A DNA stretch of 64,000 nt from Nymphalis io (Eukaryota; Arthropoda; Insecta; Lepidoptera; Nymphalidae): NCBI RefSeq assembly GCF_905147045.1, contig NC_065916.1, forward strand, positions 5,868,468-5,932,467, in the 5' to 3' direction. A program made the translations under genes and the position numbers. Every line of letters begins with the position of its first letter. The first letter of the stretch is position 1. The notes under the pieces are model-generated. The model was not told the origin of the DNA. It made no database searches and saw only the letters and a list, made by a program, of their open reading frames with translations. This document shows positions 35,101 through 46,692 of the stretch, in pieces.

Positions 35101-38100
35101 TTTAGTTCATATAGGTTCACTACCTACTTAGAGGGAGTGTGTGACTGCCTGTGTAGGCCGAGTCAAGTTTCAAAATGTTTATTTAAAGCGCTCTCGTTAC
35201 CTGTAATCTCGGAAACATGCGGTCGAGGGTGTGTCTGCTCGCGAAGCGGTGTTCAAACATCTGCGGCTTGGTCCGAACGAGCCTCGCTATCTGCAGCAGC
35301 AACATCGGCGGGTTTGCAGCCGCGTTACTTTGCACTACGAACTCCTTGGGGACTCTTGCCAACGCCTCCGCTCCTGGTACAATCGGAACGATATTGCGGT
35401 GTACTCCATATTAGTTATATAAGTTCGATTACCATTCGAAAAAAAATGTTTCTGAGAATAACGCATGAGCATGCCTCGCTGAGCAGACTCTATCATCTCA
35501 ATTTTAAATCAAAGTATGTAGATTCGATTCAGGCTGGAGTTATTACGAAACCAATGAAAAAAACGCATCCCAATACCTCATGATGGAGTTGAAATTCAAG
35601 AAATTATGGTAACATGATGTGAACAAGATGGCGGCGCAAACGGCGGTCGCTCAAGGTCGCAAACTCGAAATATTTATCAGGACATTAAAGTATTTACCAA
35701 ATTTACCGTACTTTTGTAAGGCATAACCTACCACCTTCGTCTCGATATGTAGGATTAATCATTCTATATTTACTTAATACTTTTTTGGTCTTATGACGGG
35801 TATTAAAAACCAAGGTCTTAAAAAAACAAACAACTCACCTAAGATTTGCTCACGTGGTATCCAACCCTCGACATTGATGAGGTCCAGCCAGTGAGCTGCT
35901 ATATCCAGTTGAATTTCTGGAGACCACTTCCCTATCAGCAACCCGTGGAAACCCTCGTCCCAGAGGAAGCCTCGGGGGAAGAATGATCTGAAAACAAAAG
36001 CGCATGAGATTAGTTTCAATTATGCGCCCGTGCATATAAAATTTTTAGTTCAGTTTATGTATGTTAAACTAAAATTTTGCCAGTTTTTTTTTTAAATATA
36101 AACAATAAAACATACAAATTATATCTTATACAAGATCTTATATACTTTTGAAATATTTAACAAAGGTTGAATTAAATCAAAATATAAAGCATGATACCTT
36201 CTCCTCAAAAAGGAAGAGGAGGCCTTAGCCCAGCAGTGGGACATTAACAGGCTGTTACTGGTTACTGATTACTGCGGTAACTTTATGCACACCGGTTTGG
36301 AATATAACAAAATAATCAGTACTCAATATAAATCCAGTTTTTATATTATAATAAAGAAATGTAACGTTTAACAACCCCCTATCTACTTATGCGAGCCTGG
36401 TATTTTTGATTTGTAAACATCTTAGCGCTTGCAACTTGAGGACACTGAGAGCTCCATTATAAGTGACATCAATTCTACCTTGGCACTCACACCATTTTTT
36501 TAATTCATTTATAAATTGGCAATCAAACCTTCAATTTGCCACCAACCATTAAATCTTTTTTTTTATAGAATAGGAAGGCGGACGAGCATATGGGCCACCT
36601 GATGGTAAGTGGTCACCAAACGCCCTTAGACATTGGCATTGTAAGAAATGTCAACCATCGCTTACGTAGCTAATGCACAACCAACCTTGAGAACTAAGAT
36701 TTTATGTCCCTTGTGCCTGTAATTACACTGGCTCACTCACCCTTCAAACCGGAACACAACAATATCAAGTATTGCTGTTTTGCAGTAAAATATCTGATGA
36801 GTGGGTGGTACCTACCCAGACGAGCTGGCACAAAGCCCTACCGCCAGTAATTCTTAACCCCACCGAACCCACACCAACCCTCAACCACAATTACATATTA
36901 ACGAATCCGTCTAAACCAACCTGCTTGGTACAGCTGTATACAGCGGCGCCCGCCAGTACGGAACCGGCTCCTTGGTGTACTGCGACTGCACTCGACTCGC
37001 TCCGTAGAAATAGCCGATACCACCAATCATGTTGGACATCGCAGCCTTTGCTATCGTGACGTCTTCGTCTGAATATCTGGAATGGATCATTTTATATTTA
37101 TTAATTACTTTTTCAATCTTATGATATCCTAGTACCCGGAAATTAAAATCAATGATGACAGAAAGAGCTAAATATGTTTTAAACTAAAAAGCACACCACA
37201 ATGTTTATAAGTAAATCCCATAGTTTCATTAATAAAATAAATTATATTTTTGCTACTTGCGATACACACACAGAGAAGCAACGAAACCGCTGAACTGATT
37301 TTGATAAAACTCGATTTGAAACTCCCCATCCCCCAAAACTCGGGTGAAACTGCGTGCAAAGACTATTATTATTAAAAAGTCAACTTTAAAATATTATCTC
37401 TCACCCTTTCTCCTTCAACTTGAACTCATTTTCGAATTTCTCATCAAACTCCTTCCTGTAATTGTCCAATGCTTTTGAGTATTCATCACCTTTCAGCGGA
37501 GGAGCGGGAAAATCCTCAGTAGAGTATACGACATCAAGCACAAACGGCGTCTCTATCAACATTTGTATTGGAACGAAGTTAATACCTTTGTCCTGTAAAA
37601 TAAAAAGTGAAATAATTAAAAAAAAAATTTAGGACTTTCAATTTGAATTTCTCCTTTCCCCTTATAAAATAAATACTTTTTTAAATGTGATTAGCCACTG
37701 TAAGGCAAAAAGAATATCTTAGTTCCCATGTTGGGTGGGGCTATTAACGGTGTAAGGAATTATGTATATTTCTTAAAGTTCCAATGTCTAATATAAGTGG
37801 TAGCGCTTCGTGAAAGATCGTCTACATAGGTGCCACCCACTCATCAGATATTCTATAGCAAATGCTTATTGTTGATTTGAAGGGTAAGCGAGCTAGTTTA
37901 ACCATAGGCTAAAGCGCCAATGTCTGTGAGCTATGGCGACCACAAAAATAGCTTTCAGCATAACTTACCTTCTCATTGAGCTCATCATCTTGTCCTAATA
38001 CAGCTAACCGACCAAAGTGTGGATGTTTCTCGACTTTTAATAACGAGTAGAACTTCTCTTTGAGAAGATGGAGTCCTGAGCAGTGAGCTTCTGAATACGA

Positions 38101-41100
38101 AGTATGGATAAGCTTACCTGAAGCAAAAATATAAATGATTGGTCAAAGTCGATCATAATCATCATTGAAAATTTGTGGAATATATATATATATATATATG
38201 TCACGGATTCAATTGGATTGCCATTTTAATGGCCGCCATTGTCGTCCAATATGTTGATTTTATTAAACATTACCACCATTGTAATAAGTGACGTCGTATA
38301 CCCGCTTAAATTTATTATCTCTGACACGTATATATATATATATATATTTATATTATATATATTAGTCGTATAAAATATATATATATTTATATATATATTA
38401 GTCGTATAAAAATATATATATATTTATATATATATTAGTCGTATAAAAATAAACAGTATAAATAAAATTCGTCTCCACTCCATGACTTGTTAATTTTGCC
38501 TACCGGTTAATTTCGGTTGTAAAATTTTATTGCTTTTTGTATACTGCTTTACAAAACAATTTTAAGCAATCCGCGTAAGGTTGAATTTGCAAAAAAATTG
38601 TTTATGGTATAACTCCAGCTACTTATATAGAATTGCCGAGTAGACTTGCGCAAACTATATAATTAGGAAGAAAAGAGTGTTATATATATTTTCGCTTTAA
38701 GATATATATTACTCTTCTATATCTCGCTCAGAACGAGAACAGAACGAAGTAAACAAATATAAAGAGCTATTTGATAATGAGCTCGGGATTGTGTTACCAG
38801 ACGTCACATAATAAATAACACACCATTACGAAAATAGCTGACGCAATTATTGTATTATAATTTCCAAAATTATAATTTATATATAAGTATCCAATTAAAA
38901 AGTATCAGATAAATTATTTTTATGTTTATATATATTATTCTTATAATTTAGTTCAATTCAGTAAGTTGTTTGAAAAAAAAAAAGAAAAAGATTGAAATAA
39001 ATAAATGGAAATTAATAATAGTCGAAATATATATTTCCTTTATTTATTATTTTAATTTTTGTATGGCGTACTAGAGTTTCAAGGTCTATGCTAAATTTTA
39101 CAGCCCTGATCATTTTTAAAGTCTGGCAACACTGCATTCAGAACACAACCGACATATTTTTATTCATCTAATCCGTATCGGTCATAACTCGCTCTCGCTT
39201 TGAGTTAATCTGAATTCAATCTTATAATTAGAATATTAAGATATAGTTTAGGAAATCGTGCTGATATACTCGCTGATATTACCGCAAAATATCTTTTATA
39301 TATCGCGCTCGCGAGCGACACAAGTCTATTGCCGAGTGTGGTGAGTTTGGTGACAGTTTCGAGTGTTAATTTTGTTCGTGACTGTGACAATATCAACTGT
39401 TATCCATAACTTTTTTTAAAACATGCAAATTGTTTATGGTCGCATTTTGAACTAACACTTGTAATAAGAAATTAATTTCATATTAGAAATAGAAGGTCAC
39501 ACCAAGACTGAACTTAGTAAAATGTACAAGGGTATCATATCTAGCAGGAGATCTCACCAGAATAAGGTAATAAGTGAACTTTGAAGTTGCCAATTGCAGG
39601 CGTGTGGCCCCTTATGGCCCCATACTCGGCCCACAGTATCGAATGTTCATCAGCTCCCAACGATTCGTCCAATGCACCGTACCAAATCAAAACGATGGGG
39701 GTGTTTTCTTTGCCCTAAAAATGAATACAATCTTTATTGATGTGAAACATCTATGGGGCAGCATTGCACGGGAGCGTAAAAACTTTGGAGGTAGTCCTCG
39801 GTAAACCTTTTAACAGAAAAACTTAATAATTTTTTACTGGCTCAAAATGGGGTTTGAGGCCAGGCTCTCAAAATGAAGCTTATAATACAAACAATTTTTG
39901 TAAGCGCAAGCACATATTAATATAGGTAGCAGGTATACTGTCGCGCTGACCAGTAAAGACTGATAAGAAAATGTATTTAGAATTATTGGCATCAGGTGGC
40001 AGTTGTTCCTCTGCCAGGCGGATTATTTTTAAGAATCTTACCGTAGCTGTAATATTAATTCGTGCTGTCCATTGTCCTCCGTACTCCCCACCAGACGACT
40101 TAATGAAGGAGGTGTGTATATCATGGGGTGGATCTGATACAATCTGTTCACCAAAGTTGACTCCGTCATGTCTCAACCACCCATAAGTAGGTAGGTTATC
40201 ATTCTGCTCACACCAATGCCTGAAATAAAATAAAGAAAAACTGTAATGTACATGTACAAACAATGCAACGATTATGATTAGTTTAACTTTAATAAAAGAA
40301 AACTTTGTGTTGTAATTTTGAAAATAACAATAATGAAGACTGGTTTTTGGATTTTTCCTTTAGCTGGCTGATGCAATAAGCTAGTTCGATCTTCACCTAA
40401 ACTTGAAATAGGGTTTCTAAGAGATGAAAAGTAATAGGAGGCTGCTCGGCTGAACAATTTTTTTTTTTAATAGAATAGGAAGACGGTCGAGCATATGGGC
40501 CACCTGATAGTAAGTGGTCACCAACGCCCATAGACACTGGCATTGTAAGAAATGTTAACCATCGCTTACATCACCAATGCGCCACCAACCTTGTGAACTA
40601 AAATGTTATGTCGCTTGTGCCTGTACTGACACTAGCTCACTCACCCTTCAAACCGGAACACAACAATACCAAGTACTGCTATTTTGCGGTAGAATATCTG
40701 ATGAGTGGATGGTACCTACCCAGACGAGCTTGCACAAAGCTCTACCACCAGTGAAAAATTAAATCACTTCGCTCCAATGAACCTCAGAACGCTTTTCATC
40801 ACTCTGAACATGAGATAAAATATAAAAACAAATTAAGCAAATGAAAATTCAGTAGTACTTGCCCGGTTTTAACCGTACAATTTAGGATTCCCATCAACAC
40901 TAGGCCATCTCGAGGGAAATTAGGTCTTGGTAAAATTATTTCTAAACAAACAATGTATAACAGTTAAAATTTCAAGTTACCGTATCCCCTTATGGGCTGC
41001 TGCAGCAAGTTCGTACCACATAATCCCAAACACTGGGGACCGTGGTTCTCGGCTCTTGACTCCGAAATATACTCCAGGACGGTATGTACCCCAATACCTG

Positions 41101-43474
41101 TCTGGTACTGAGAGTCCTGTTTGTTGAACTGCCTGAAAAAATATATTGTTACATACATTTATAGCTATAATTTATATTTTTGTTAAATTATATTGCATTT
41201 GTTAATGTTTAAAATGAACAAATTATAAGTAAATGAGTTGTTGAATCAGAGGGCGTTAGTAAATATGACACAGTTTCATACTTGTTCACTACTATAATGT
41301 GTTTTGTTAAATTAAACCACACTATACTTGATAAGGCCACGCTTTATTGAAATTTTCTTTGAAACTTCATTTTTTTTTTAAGTGCACAATGACTGAGTAC
41401 AACTTCTGAAAATTAGAATGATTATTTTACGAACTTTAATATTCGAGAATACTATTGTAGTTACTATTGAATATATTATTTGTTATACATATTAATCGTT
41501 CAGAAGAAAATATGTTAATATTAAAGCCGCTATAGGGTACATGCATTGAACTTAGGTTACTTTGCATTATTGAGCATTAATTTCCAACGGCAGATTTGTA
41601 TGGGCGTGATAAGTGTTATGTATCCCATGTCCTTTCTGTAACCCAGACAATGTGCAGTGCCAAAGAGTAATGATCTTTTTTTTAATTTAAAACATCAGAT
41701 CCATTAATTTATTTAATTTATAAAAATATATGTATATAGTGTGACAAATGAATAACACCACTAGTCATATCAACAAGACTTTTTTTAGTACACCAAAGTT
41801 TAATCAGTTCAAAAATATTAATTGTACACAATTCAGATTGACGCTGTGTTTACTGATTACTCAAAAGCATTCAATAAAATTCCACACTCGTTATTACTTA
41901 AAAAACTCGAATATATTGGTATACACGGCGATTTGCTAAGATGGATAACATCATATTTCCGTGACAGAACTCAAGCATTTACTGTTAAAGGACACTTCTC
42001 TAGTTTTGTCCCCATAACATCTGGAGTTCCTCAGGGCTCTCATCTCGGTCCCCTATTCTTTAACATTTTCATTAATGATATACTGAAAAATTTTCAAAAT
42101 CCTAACATACTTCTATATGCCGATGATACTAAACTATTTAAAATCATAAAAAAGTGATGATTGCTCAAATTTGCAAAATGATTTAGATATTTTAGTGGAA
42201 TATTGTTCACCTAACGGCCTACATCTTAATTTTGATAAGTGCTATATTATAACATTTTCTAGAAAAAAAAATCTAATTTAATTTGATTACACAATTTCCA
42301 ATCATTTAATTAAGAGGGTAACTGAGGTTAGGGACCTAGGAGTGCTCCTAGATTCAAACTAAATATTTGACAGGCATGTGAATAAAATTATCGCAAAAGC
42401 TTACAGTATGTTGGGTTTCATATTTCGCCAGTAAAGAGACTTTAAAAATATCAATACACATAATGTCCTATATAGCTCATACGTAAAATCTAATTTGGAA
42501 TTCGCTTTAACAGTTTGGAATCCACAATACTCAAAGTATATTATGACTATCGAAAACGTTCAGAATAAATTTATTAGAAGATTAACGCGTCAGTTTGGAT
42601 CTAACTCTATTAATAAGCTTAATATTTTGTCACTAGAGAAACGTAGGGAACGCAAAGATCAGATTTTTCTTTACAAAATTGTAAATAATTTTGTCGATTC
42701 AATGTACTTAGTCAACAATATTAATATCAAGTGTCAACATTGATAACATCAACATTCATTCATCATTGTCAACATTCCATTGCCCGTTCAAAACATACCT
42801 TTTATGTTCTTATGTGTAGAACACTAAACGAAACTATGCTAAAAATCACTTTTTGGTAAGAGCAACTGACAATTATAATAAACGTTACACTAATATAGAT
42901 ATCTTTAACTAAATTTATTTAAGTTCTTAGAAGCCTTAAAAAACTGTATTTGTCATTAATATTCTTATCATTTTTTTTTTGTTGTTTTGCTTTCTGTTCT
43001 TTTTAAATTACTTGTTAATACTTTATTTTACATATTTTTTACTTGCTAAATAACTTGTTCTGGTTAGGTTCACTCCATGTTTCAACGTTAAAGTGGAAAC
43101 TTTGTTGGACTGGTTATGTGCGACTTATTTTGTTATCAAATGTTTATGTGTTATATTATGCTATATGTTTCCCAAATAAATAAATAAATAAAAATAAATA
43201 AATAAACAATCAAAAGCAAATACAAATATAACATTACACTTAAAATAATCACCTTTTCATCATCAAGTGGAGTGTTGACTCTCGTCTCCAGGTAACCTAA
43301 AGTGCCCACGTACACAGCTATGAGAAAACAGATAACTCCTAAAACGGTCTTCCATATAGAAAACCAGTGAAATGTATCTCTAGCGTTAGAACTCTCGCTG
43401 GCAGCCGAACTCGAACCTGACTCGTTATTATTACCATGTTTATGTAGAACATTCGTCTTCCTGTGCTTAACCAT
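29154..43474 (-). CDS. GCS1: Mannosyl-oligosaccharide glucosidase (processing alpha-glucosidase I, GH63)
   Basis: Sixteen exons on the minus strand: 43474-43253, 41132-40981, 40219-40042, 39714-39558, 38117-37969, 37592-37405, 37076-36921, 35987-35839, 35373-35201, 34011-33881, 33575-33465, 33079-32991, 32254-32135, 31307-31190, 29968-29778, 29296-29154. All splice signals and phases agree, giving 808 residues (the human enzyme is about 837). It removes the outermost alpha-1,2 glucose from Glc3Man9GlcNAc2 in the ER, the first N-glycan trimming step. Visible: a short basic cytosolic N-terminus, a signal anchor at about residues 43-62 (type II), YWGTYRPGVYFGV (87-99), RGFLWDEGFHGLLIGKW (406-422), RWRGRED (527-533), LNPKTLTSGLDDYPR (538-552) and PPYWRGQVW (716-724). 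These are hallmark GH63 blocks carrying the active-site acids. The short C-terminus ends DEYQL. Introns hold at least ten repeats, including a Jockey-like fragment. Intact, with no missing domain. Confidence 0.97.
29389..29660 (-). repeat. SINE family C, full-length copy, GCS1 last intron
   Basis: Complete, from the (AAT)n tail to the tRNA-like head complement, including 'gtgggaatcgaacccacaac' (reversed B-box). It lies between the last two GCS1 exons. Confidence 0.9.
30736..30911 (-). repeat. SINE family A, 3' half
   Basis: It starts 'gtaacagcctgttaatgtcc' and stops at 'gatgttttccttcaccgtt'; the tRNA head is missing. GCS1 intron. Confidence 0.85.
31395..31650. repeat. Repeat family H fragment
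   Basis: It shares 'aataattataacaat', 'aaaatagtatatcacc', 'tttcacg' and 'tgtccagc' with 48230-48375. The similarity is patchy. GCS1 intron. Confidence 0.4.
32307..32625 (-). repeat. SINE family A copy with internal duplication
   Basis: Full length but with 'cgatgttttccttc' present twice (about 32432 and 32482). The first occurrence follows the unusual junction 'gtggcaatacgatgtt' shared with the 34.5-kb copy, so both may come from one deleted sub-family. GCS1 intron. Confidence 0.85.
33263..33342 (-). repeat. SINE family A, 3' fragment
   Basis: About 80 bases, from 'aacagtaacagcccgtgcat' to 'aggtatggcgctta'. GCS1 intron. Confidence 0.75.
33640..33757 (+). repeat. Repeat family B, 5' part
   Basis: The first 118 bases, ending at 'gttccggtttgaaggtttga', then directly abutting the MITE-like sequence related to 13047-13187. 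GCS1 intron. Confidence 0.8.
34604..34899 (+). repeat. Repeat family B, full-length copy nested in SINE A
   Basis: It runs from 'gtggtggtagggctttgtga' to 'ccttcctattctataaaaaa'. Nearly identical to the copies at 56604 and 58227, hence young. Confidence 0.88.
34900..35075 (+). repeat. Repeat family B, 3' part in tandem
   Basis: It starts abruptly at 'ttacaggcacaagggacata' after the poly-A of the first unit and repeats its last 165 bases almost exactly, forming a head-to-tail partial dimer. Confidence 0.88.
36197..36262 (+). repeat. SINE family A, 3' fragment
   Basis: From 'accttctcctcaaaaaggaa' to 'ttaacaggctgttactg'. GCS1 intron. Confidence 0.8.
36554..36848 (-). repeat. Repeat family B, full-length copy
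   Basis: Reversed, beginning with poly-T and 'atagaataggaaggcggacg'. GCS1 intron. Confidence 0.87.
37695..37945 (+). repeat. Repeat family B, two old fragments
   Basis: A 3'-type piece ('ttagttcccatgttgggtgg' ... 'ttccaatgtctaat') is followed by a diverged 5'-type piece ('tgccacccactcatcagata'). Much more diverged than the neighbouring copies. GCS1 intron. Confidence 0.6.
38330..38455. repeat. AT-rich minisatellite with a 36-37 bp unit
   Basis: 'attagtcgtataaaa' recurs at 38361, 38397 and 38434, separated by (AT)n/ttt arrays: three units in tandem within a GCS1 intron. A longer (TA)n run precedes it at 38188-38200. Confidence 0.85.
40460..40752 (-). repeat. Repeat family B, full-length copy
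   Basis: Reversed. Ends 'gacgagcttgcacaaagctc' / 'taccaccagtg'. GCS1 intron. Confidence 0.87.
40811..40915 (-). repeat. SINE family A, tRNA-head fragment
   Basis: Diverged head part ('caaattaagcaaatgaaaat' ... 'aggccatctcga'); the B-box is damaged. It lies about 65 bases from GCS1 exon 2. Confidence 0.65.
41815..43205 (+). mobile_element. Truncated Jockey-like non-LTR retrotransposon in GCS1 intron 1
   Basis: An open stretch 41822-42157 encodes the RT core (DYSKAFNKIPHSLLLKKL, SGVPQGSHLGPLFFNIFIND and the catalytic LLYADDTKLF). A stop and frameshifts follow, then 42495-42743 gives the RT C-terminal part (FALTVWNPQYSKYI, NILSLEKRRERKDQIFLYKI). It ends in an (AAAT)n tail at 43175-43205. It is 5'-truncated, degenerate and antisense to the host gene. 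Clade called from motif style only (Jockey or near). Confidence 0.85.
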
Positions 43475-44695
43475 AGTGATGAAACATTTAACTAATGATT
43501 TGTATTCAAGATTATTTAATAAAATCTTTTAATCATAAAATATTTGATAAGACTCTGCTCACCGATAACTCAAATTTGCAAAGTTGCAGACGTCAATATC
43601 TTTGTCTGTTTGACATATATCTGACATGGTCAATTCGAAATTGTTTCGTTCTGAAATTTAGAATTCGTATTTACTTTTGTAATTGTACAATACAAGTTTA
43701 AATTATTTAAACCCATAATAAATATACAACAAAACACTCAATTAGGTTGAGTGTTTGGTTAAATTTTCGCGCAAACTAAGGCCAAAAATAATATGGAGTT
43801 TGTGATATTTCATTAGTAAAGAAGCCAAAGATAACAAGTTTAAATCAATCTAATAAGAATTCTATCCTCCTTTTTTTAACTCTGTTAAAAATAATACTTA
43901 TTGTGTAAAGTGTATATGTCGAATGTACATGACTATTAATACTCTTGTATAGCTTTGTTATATATGTGTCATAGAACAACTAAAAGTTAACCTTAAATTA
44001 AATAAAACCAGTTGTTGAATTTATATATCGATTCAAAACAAATCGAAGCTAGCGCCCTCTGTTTTTTAAAAATAAAAAATATAAATATCAGAAGGTGGCG
44101 CTATGTTGTACCTTACTAAAACAAAACTGATATTATGTGGGAAAAAAGCTTTTAATTATAACTTACAAAAATAAGTTGTGTTATATTAGAGAATTATATT
44201 TTAATCTTTCTCAAACATCATACAGACAGTAGTAGCGCTAAAATTTAAATTCAGATGAAATTTACCATGCCACTTGTCCGTTGCGTCGATAAAGTTGTTT
44301 GTATTGCGAGGTCGGTAAAGCAGATAACCCCCCCCGCAGCGCATCGCCCCGCCCGACGCTCAGCCAGTACGATCGAGCGAGACGTGCCGCGCGTACCTAT
44401 CGCGATCCGTACAATGCGCGACGCTACGCGACTGTCATGAGACGAACGCTATATTCCCCACAAGTAATCAGTGAAATAATGTAAAACATTCAAAAAACAA
44501 ACCCTCGGACCCGCTACGGCGGCTGCTACCTGCGTCCGTGAGTTTTCCTTCCCGCCGGCCGGCGACGCGGCACGCGACAACGCTTCCAAAAAAAAAAAGA
44601 AACTCGAAATCTCGATGTCAGTGAGCGTGAGGATTGTAGTGTCAGTGTAGTGTAGTTTAAAATAGTTAAATGTATAAACGGCGTGCAATGTTCGT
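43475..44695. promoter_or_regulatory. Divergent intergenic region with GC-rich core
   Basis: GCS1 reads left from 43474 and an unidentified gene apparently reads right from about 44.7 kb. The core at 44310-44580 is CpG-rich ('cgcatcgccccgcccgacgc', 'cccgccggccggcgacgcgg') in otherwise AT-rich DNA. TCAGT initiator-like motifs occur at about 44468, 44618 and 44641. The first 800 bases are plain AT-rich sequence. No ORF in it is convincing. Confidence 0.5.
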
Positions 44696-44722
44696 ATGAG
44701 GAAGAAAGGCAACCGGAACATT
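44696..44722 (+). CDS. Possible first coding exon of the right-hand gene
   Basis: An ATG opens nine codons (MRKKGNRNI) ending at a good donor ATT|GTAAGT, phase 0. It lies at the end of a GC-rich leader. The next plausible exon, 60013, also begins in phase 0, so the two could be joined. Nine codons alone prove nothing; the link is inference from phase and strand. Confidence 0.3.
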
Positions 44723-45604
44723 GTAAGTGCAGAGCGAGCGCTCGGTGTTATTTGTTATAGCAGATATGCGGGGTGTCCCGCCCTGCCCGGAGGTTTTATA
44801 CGTGTGGGGCGGCCGCTGATCGAACCACGGAGGTACGGAGGTCTATCCCTCGTATTCTCAATGCTTTTTTTTCTATCCGAGCAGGTCTCTAACCCCTTTT
44901 TTATGCGTCGCGTTTTTTTGGAGGGAATGTTTACGAATCGATCTCTTGTAGGTTATGGGTGCCTGGTAGCTCGTAGTGTTAGTGCATTGTTTTTGTTTCA
45001 CAACAAACTTTTTTTTTAAAGTTTGAACGCATTGACAACTTCTAAACTACAAAAGAGGTTGTATTTAATAATAAAATGTGTCATGTTGAGCAATCCATTC
45101 GAATACGGCCAGGTAATCACAAAAAAAGTCATATATAAGTTTAGCTAACTTAAACCTGTTTTAAGGCATACCCACCGACCGATGTACGTATGAAATAGTT
45201 AGTGGTCTTTTAATAGTTTTTTTTTTATTCACGACTCGTATAGAAATAATAATATTAGTAAGAAGTTTATACGTAGTATTATTGGATTTGAATTTATATT
45301 TATAGTTATGAATTATTCGTACTAAATAAATTATTGATATTAAAGCATCTACTTCTTTTACGTTTTCACGAAACCGTTGAACCGATTATGATGATATTTA
45401 ATATATAGAAAGTTTGCGTTTTAAGAAATAGCTGGCAATTCCCTTGTATGCGATAGCTATGCAAAACTTTTTTTTAAATTCATTTGCATTAGATTCTAAT
45501 GCTATCTCATTCTTATATATGTGCTTAAAAAAGATAGTAATATATATGTTCCCATCATATAAGTTAGATATTGAGTACAACTAGCATCGTAGATGTTTCC
45601 TTCA

Positions 45605-45722
45605 AGTCAACCCCAATGGCTCAGTGGATAGATATATAGAATTCAAAACATTAAGTTTTCACGTACTTAATTCCGTGCGCGGCCAAGGAAAACATCGTGA
45701 TGTAACCTGCATGTGTGTAAGG
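45605..45722 (+). repeat. SINE family A, old fragment
   Basis: A tRNA-like head 'ccccaatggctcagtggata' and body 'ggaaaacatcgtgatgtaac' remain; the middle is deleted. Confidence 0.55.
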
Positions 45723-45894
45723 AAATAATAAGCTTACCTTAGAACTTATTCTTAAGTAAGTCCATCTAAACAGCAGTGGGAGTTTTGGCTGTTGTTGTCA
45801 ATCCCTAGGGGTTAGAATATGAATAACCAATGGTACGCGAACAAGGTTTCTGAATAAGTTAATTTCATATAAATGGTGATAATATGTCCTGACA

Positions 45895-46195
45895 GATTAC
45901 GACCAGGGCGTTTAAGTGTCCAGGAGATATTATAGTGCACAACTATGAGCGCAAACACAGGTGCACTCTATTCTCTCTCATACTCCAATGGGACGGCTAC
46001 CCGACACGACCGAAAAGAGTTCGTTCGCAGTATCAATGGCTTTTCGTGCTTTCCGAGGCGCGGGAGTCTACACACTTTTAACTTCCAGGCTCCGGGCTTC
46101 TACTGAGATTCGATGACAGAAAAATCCAATTACTTTTTTTGAACCCAGGACCTCGGGATCTGCCTTATCTAGCCCCTAGACCAATGAGTTAGTCA
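45895..46195 (-). repeat. Repeat family D, longest copy
   Basis: It includes 'tttccgaggcgcgggagtct', 'tccgggcttctactgagatt' and an end like a tRNA ('gaacccaggacctcgggatc' ... 'tagcccctagaccaatgagt'). This suggests that family D is itself a tRNA-headed SINE, read on the minus strand. Confidence 0.65.
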
Positions 46196-46464
46196 ATAAT
46201 AATGATACATAATGATATATTACCACGTTCCAATGCTAGGGGATCTGAACAAGATCTTATATTGGCGCTAACCGAATCTCGAAGCCAAGGATTTACAACC
46301 ATATAAACTAGCAACTGGACTAGAAAGCCGATACAATTTTCATATTTTATTCTTTTTAATTTTCAAATTATATAGGACCAACGTGGCTAATAGATAGATA
46401 TTGAAAGAATGTTAATTAACGTTAACTAGTTTCTAAGCAAACATACAGGTGAATATTTACTCGG

Positions 46465-46692
46465 TGGTAGGGCTTTGTGCAAGCCTGTCTGGGTAGGTAC
46501 CACCCACTCATCAGATATTCTACCGCGAAACAGTACATAGGATTGTTGCTTTCCAGTTCGAAGGGTAAGTGAGCGCATTGGCGATGTAAGGAATGATTAA
46601 TATTTCTTACATCGCCAATGTAGATCAGTGGTGACCATTTAACCCATGTGGCCTATTTGCCCGTCCGCCTGCCACCCATACCATAAAAGTAA
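46465..46692 (+). repeat. Repeat family B copy, internally deleted
   Basis: 'agggctttgtgcaagcctgt' to 'gtccgcctgccacccatacc'; it lacks the central 'gccagtgtaattacaggcac' part. Confidence 0.83.

Larger units (their letters stand above)
34411..35103 (-). repeat. SINE family A copy interrupted by a family B array
   Basis: The tail-to-body part is 34411-34604; the end of the tRNA-like head (gttcttaccactagaccatc) resumes at about 35076. About 60 bases of the head are missing at the interruption. GCS1 intron. Confidence 0.82.

Noticed and set aside
38188..38455. CRISPR-like regular array
   Set aside because: Three AT-rich tandem units in a eukaryotic intron; spacers are not unique and no cas genes exist here.
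44255..44484. Overlapping Arg/Ala-rich ORFs in the GC-rich region
   Set aside because: Composition-driven; start codons are poor and no splice continuation is evident. More likely promoter and 5' leader.
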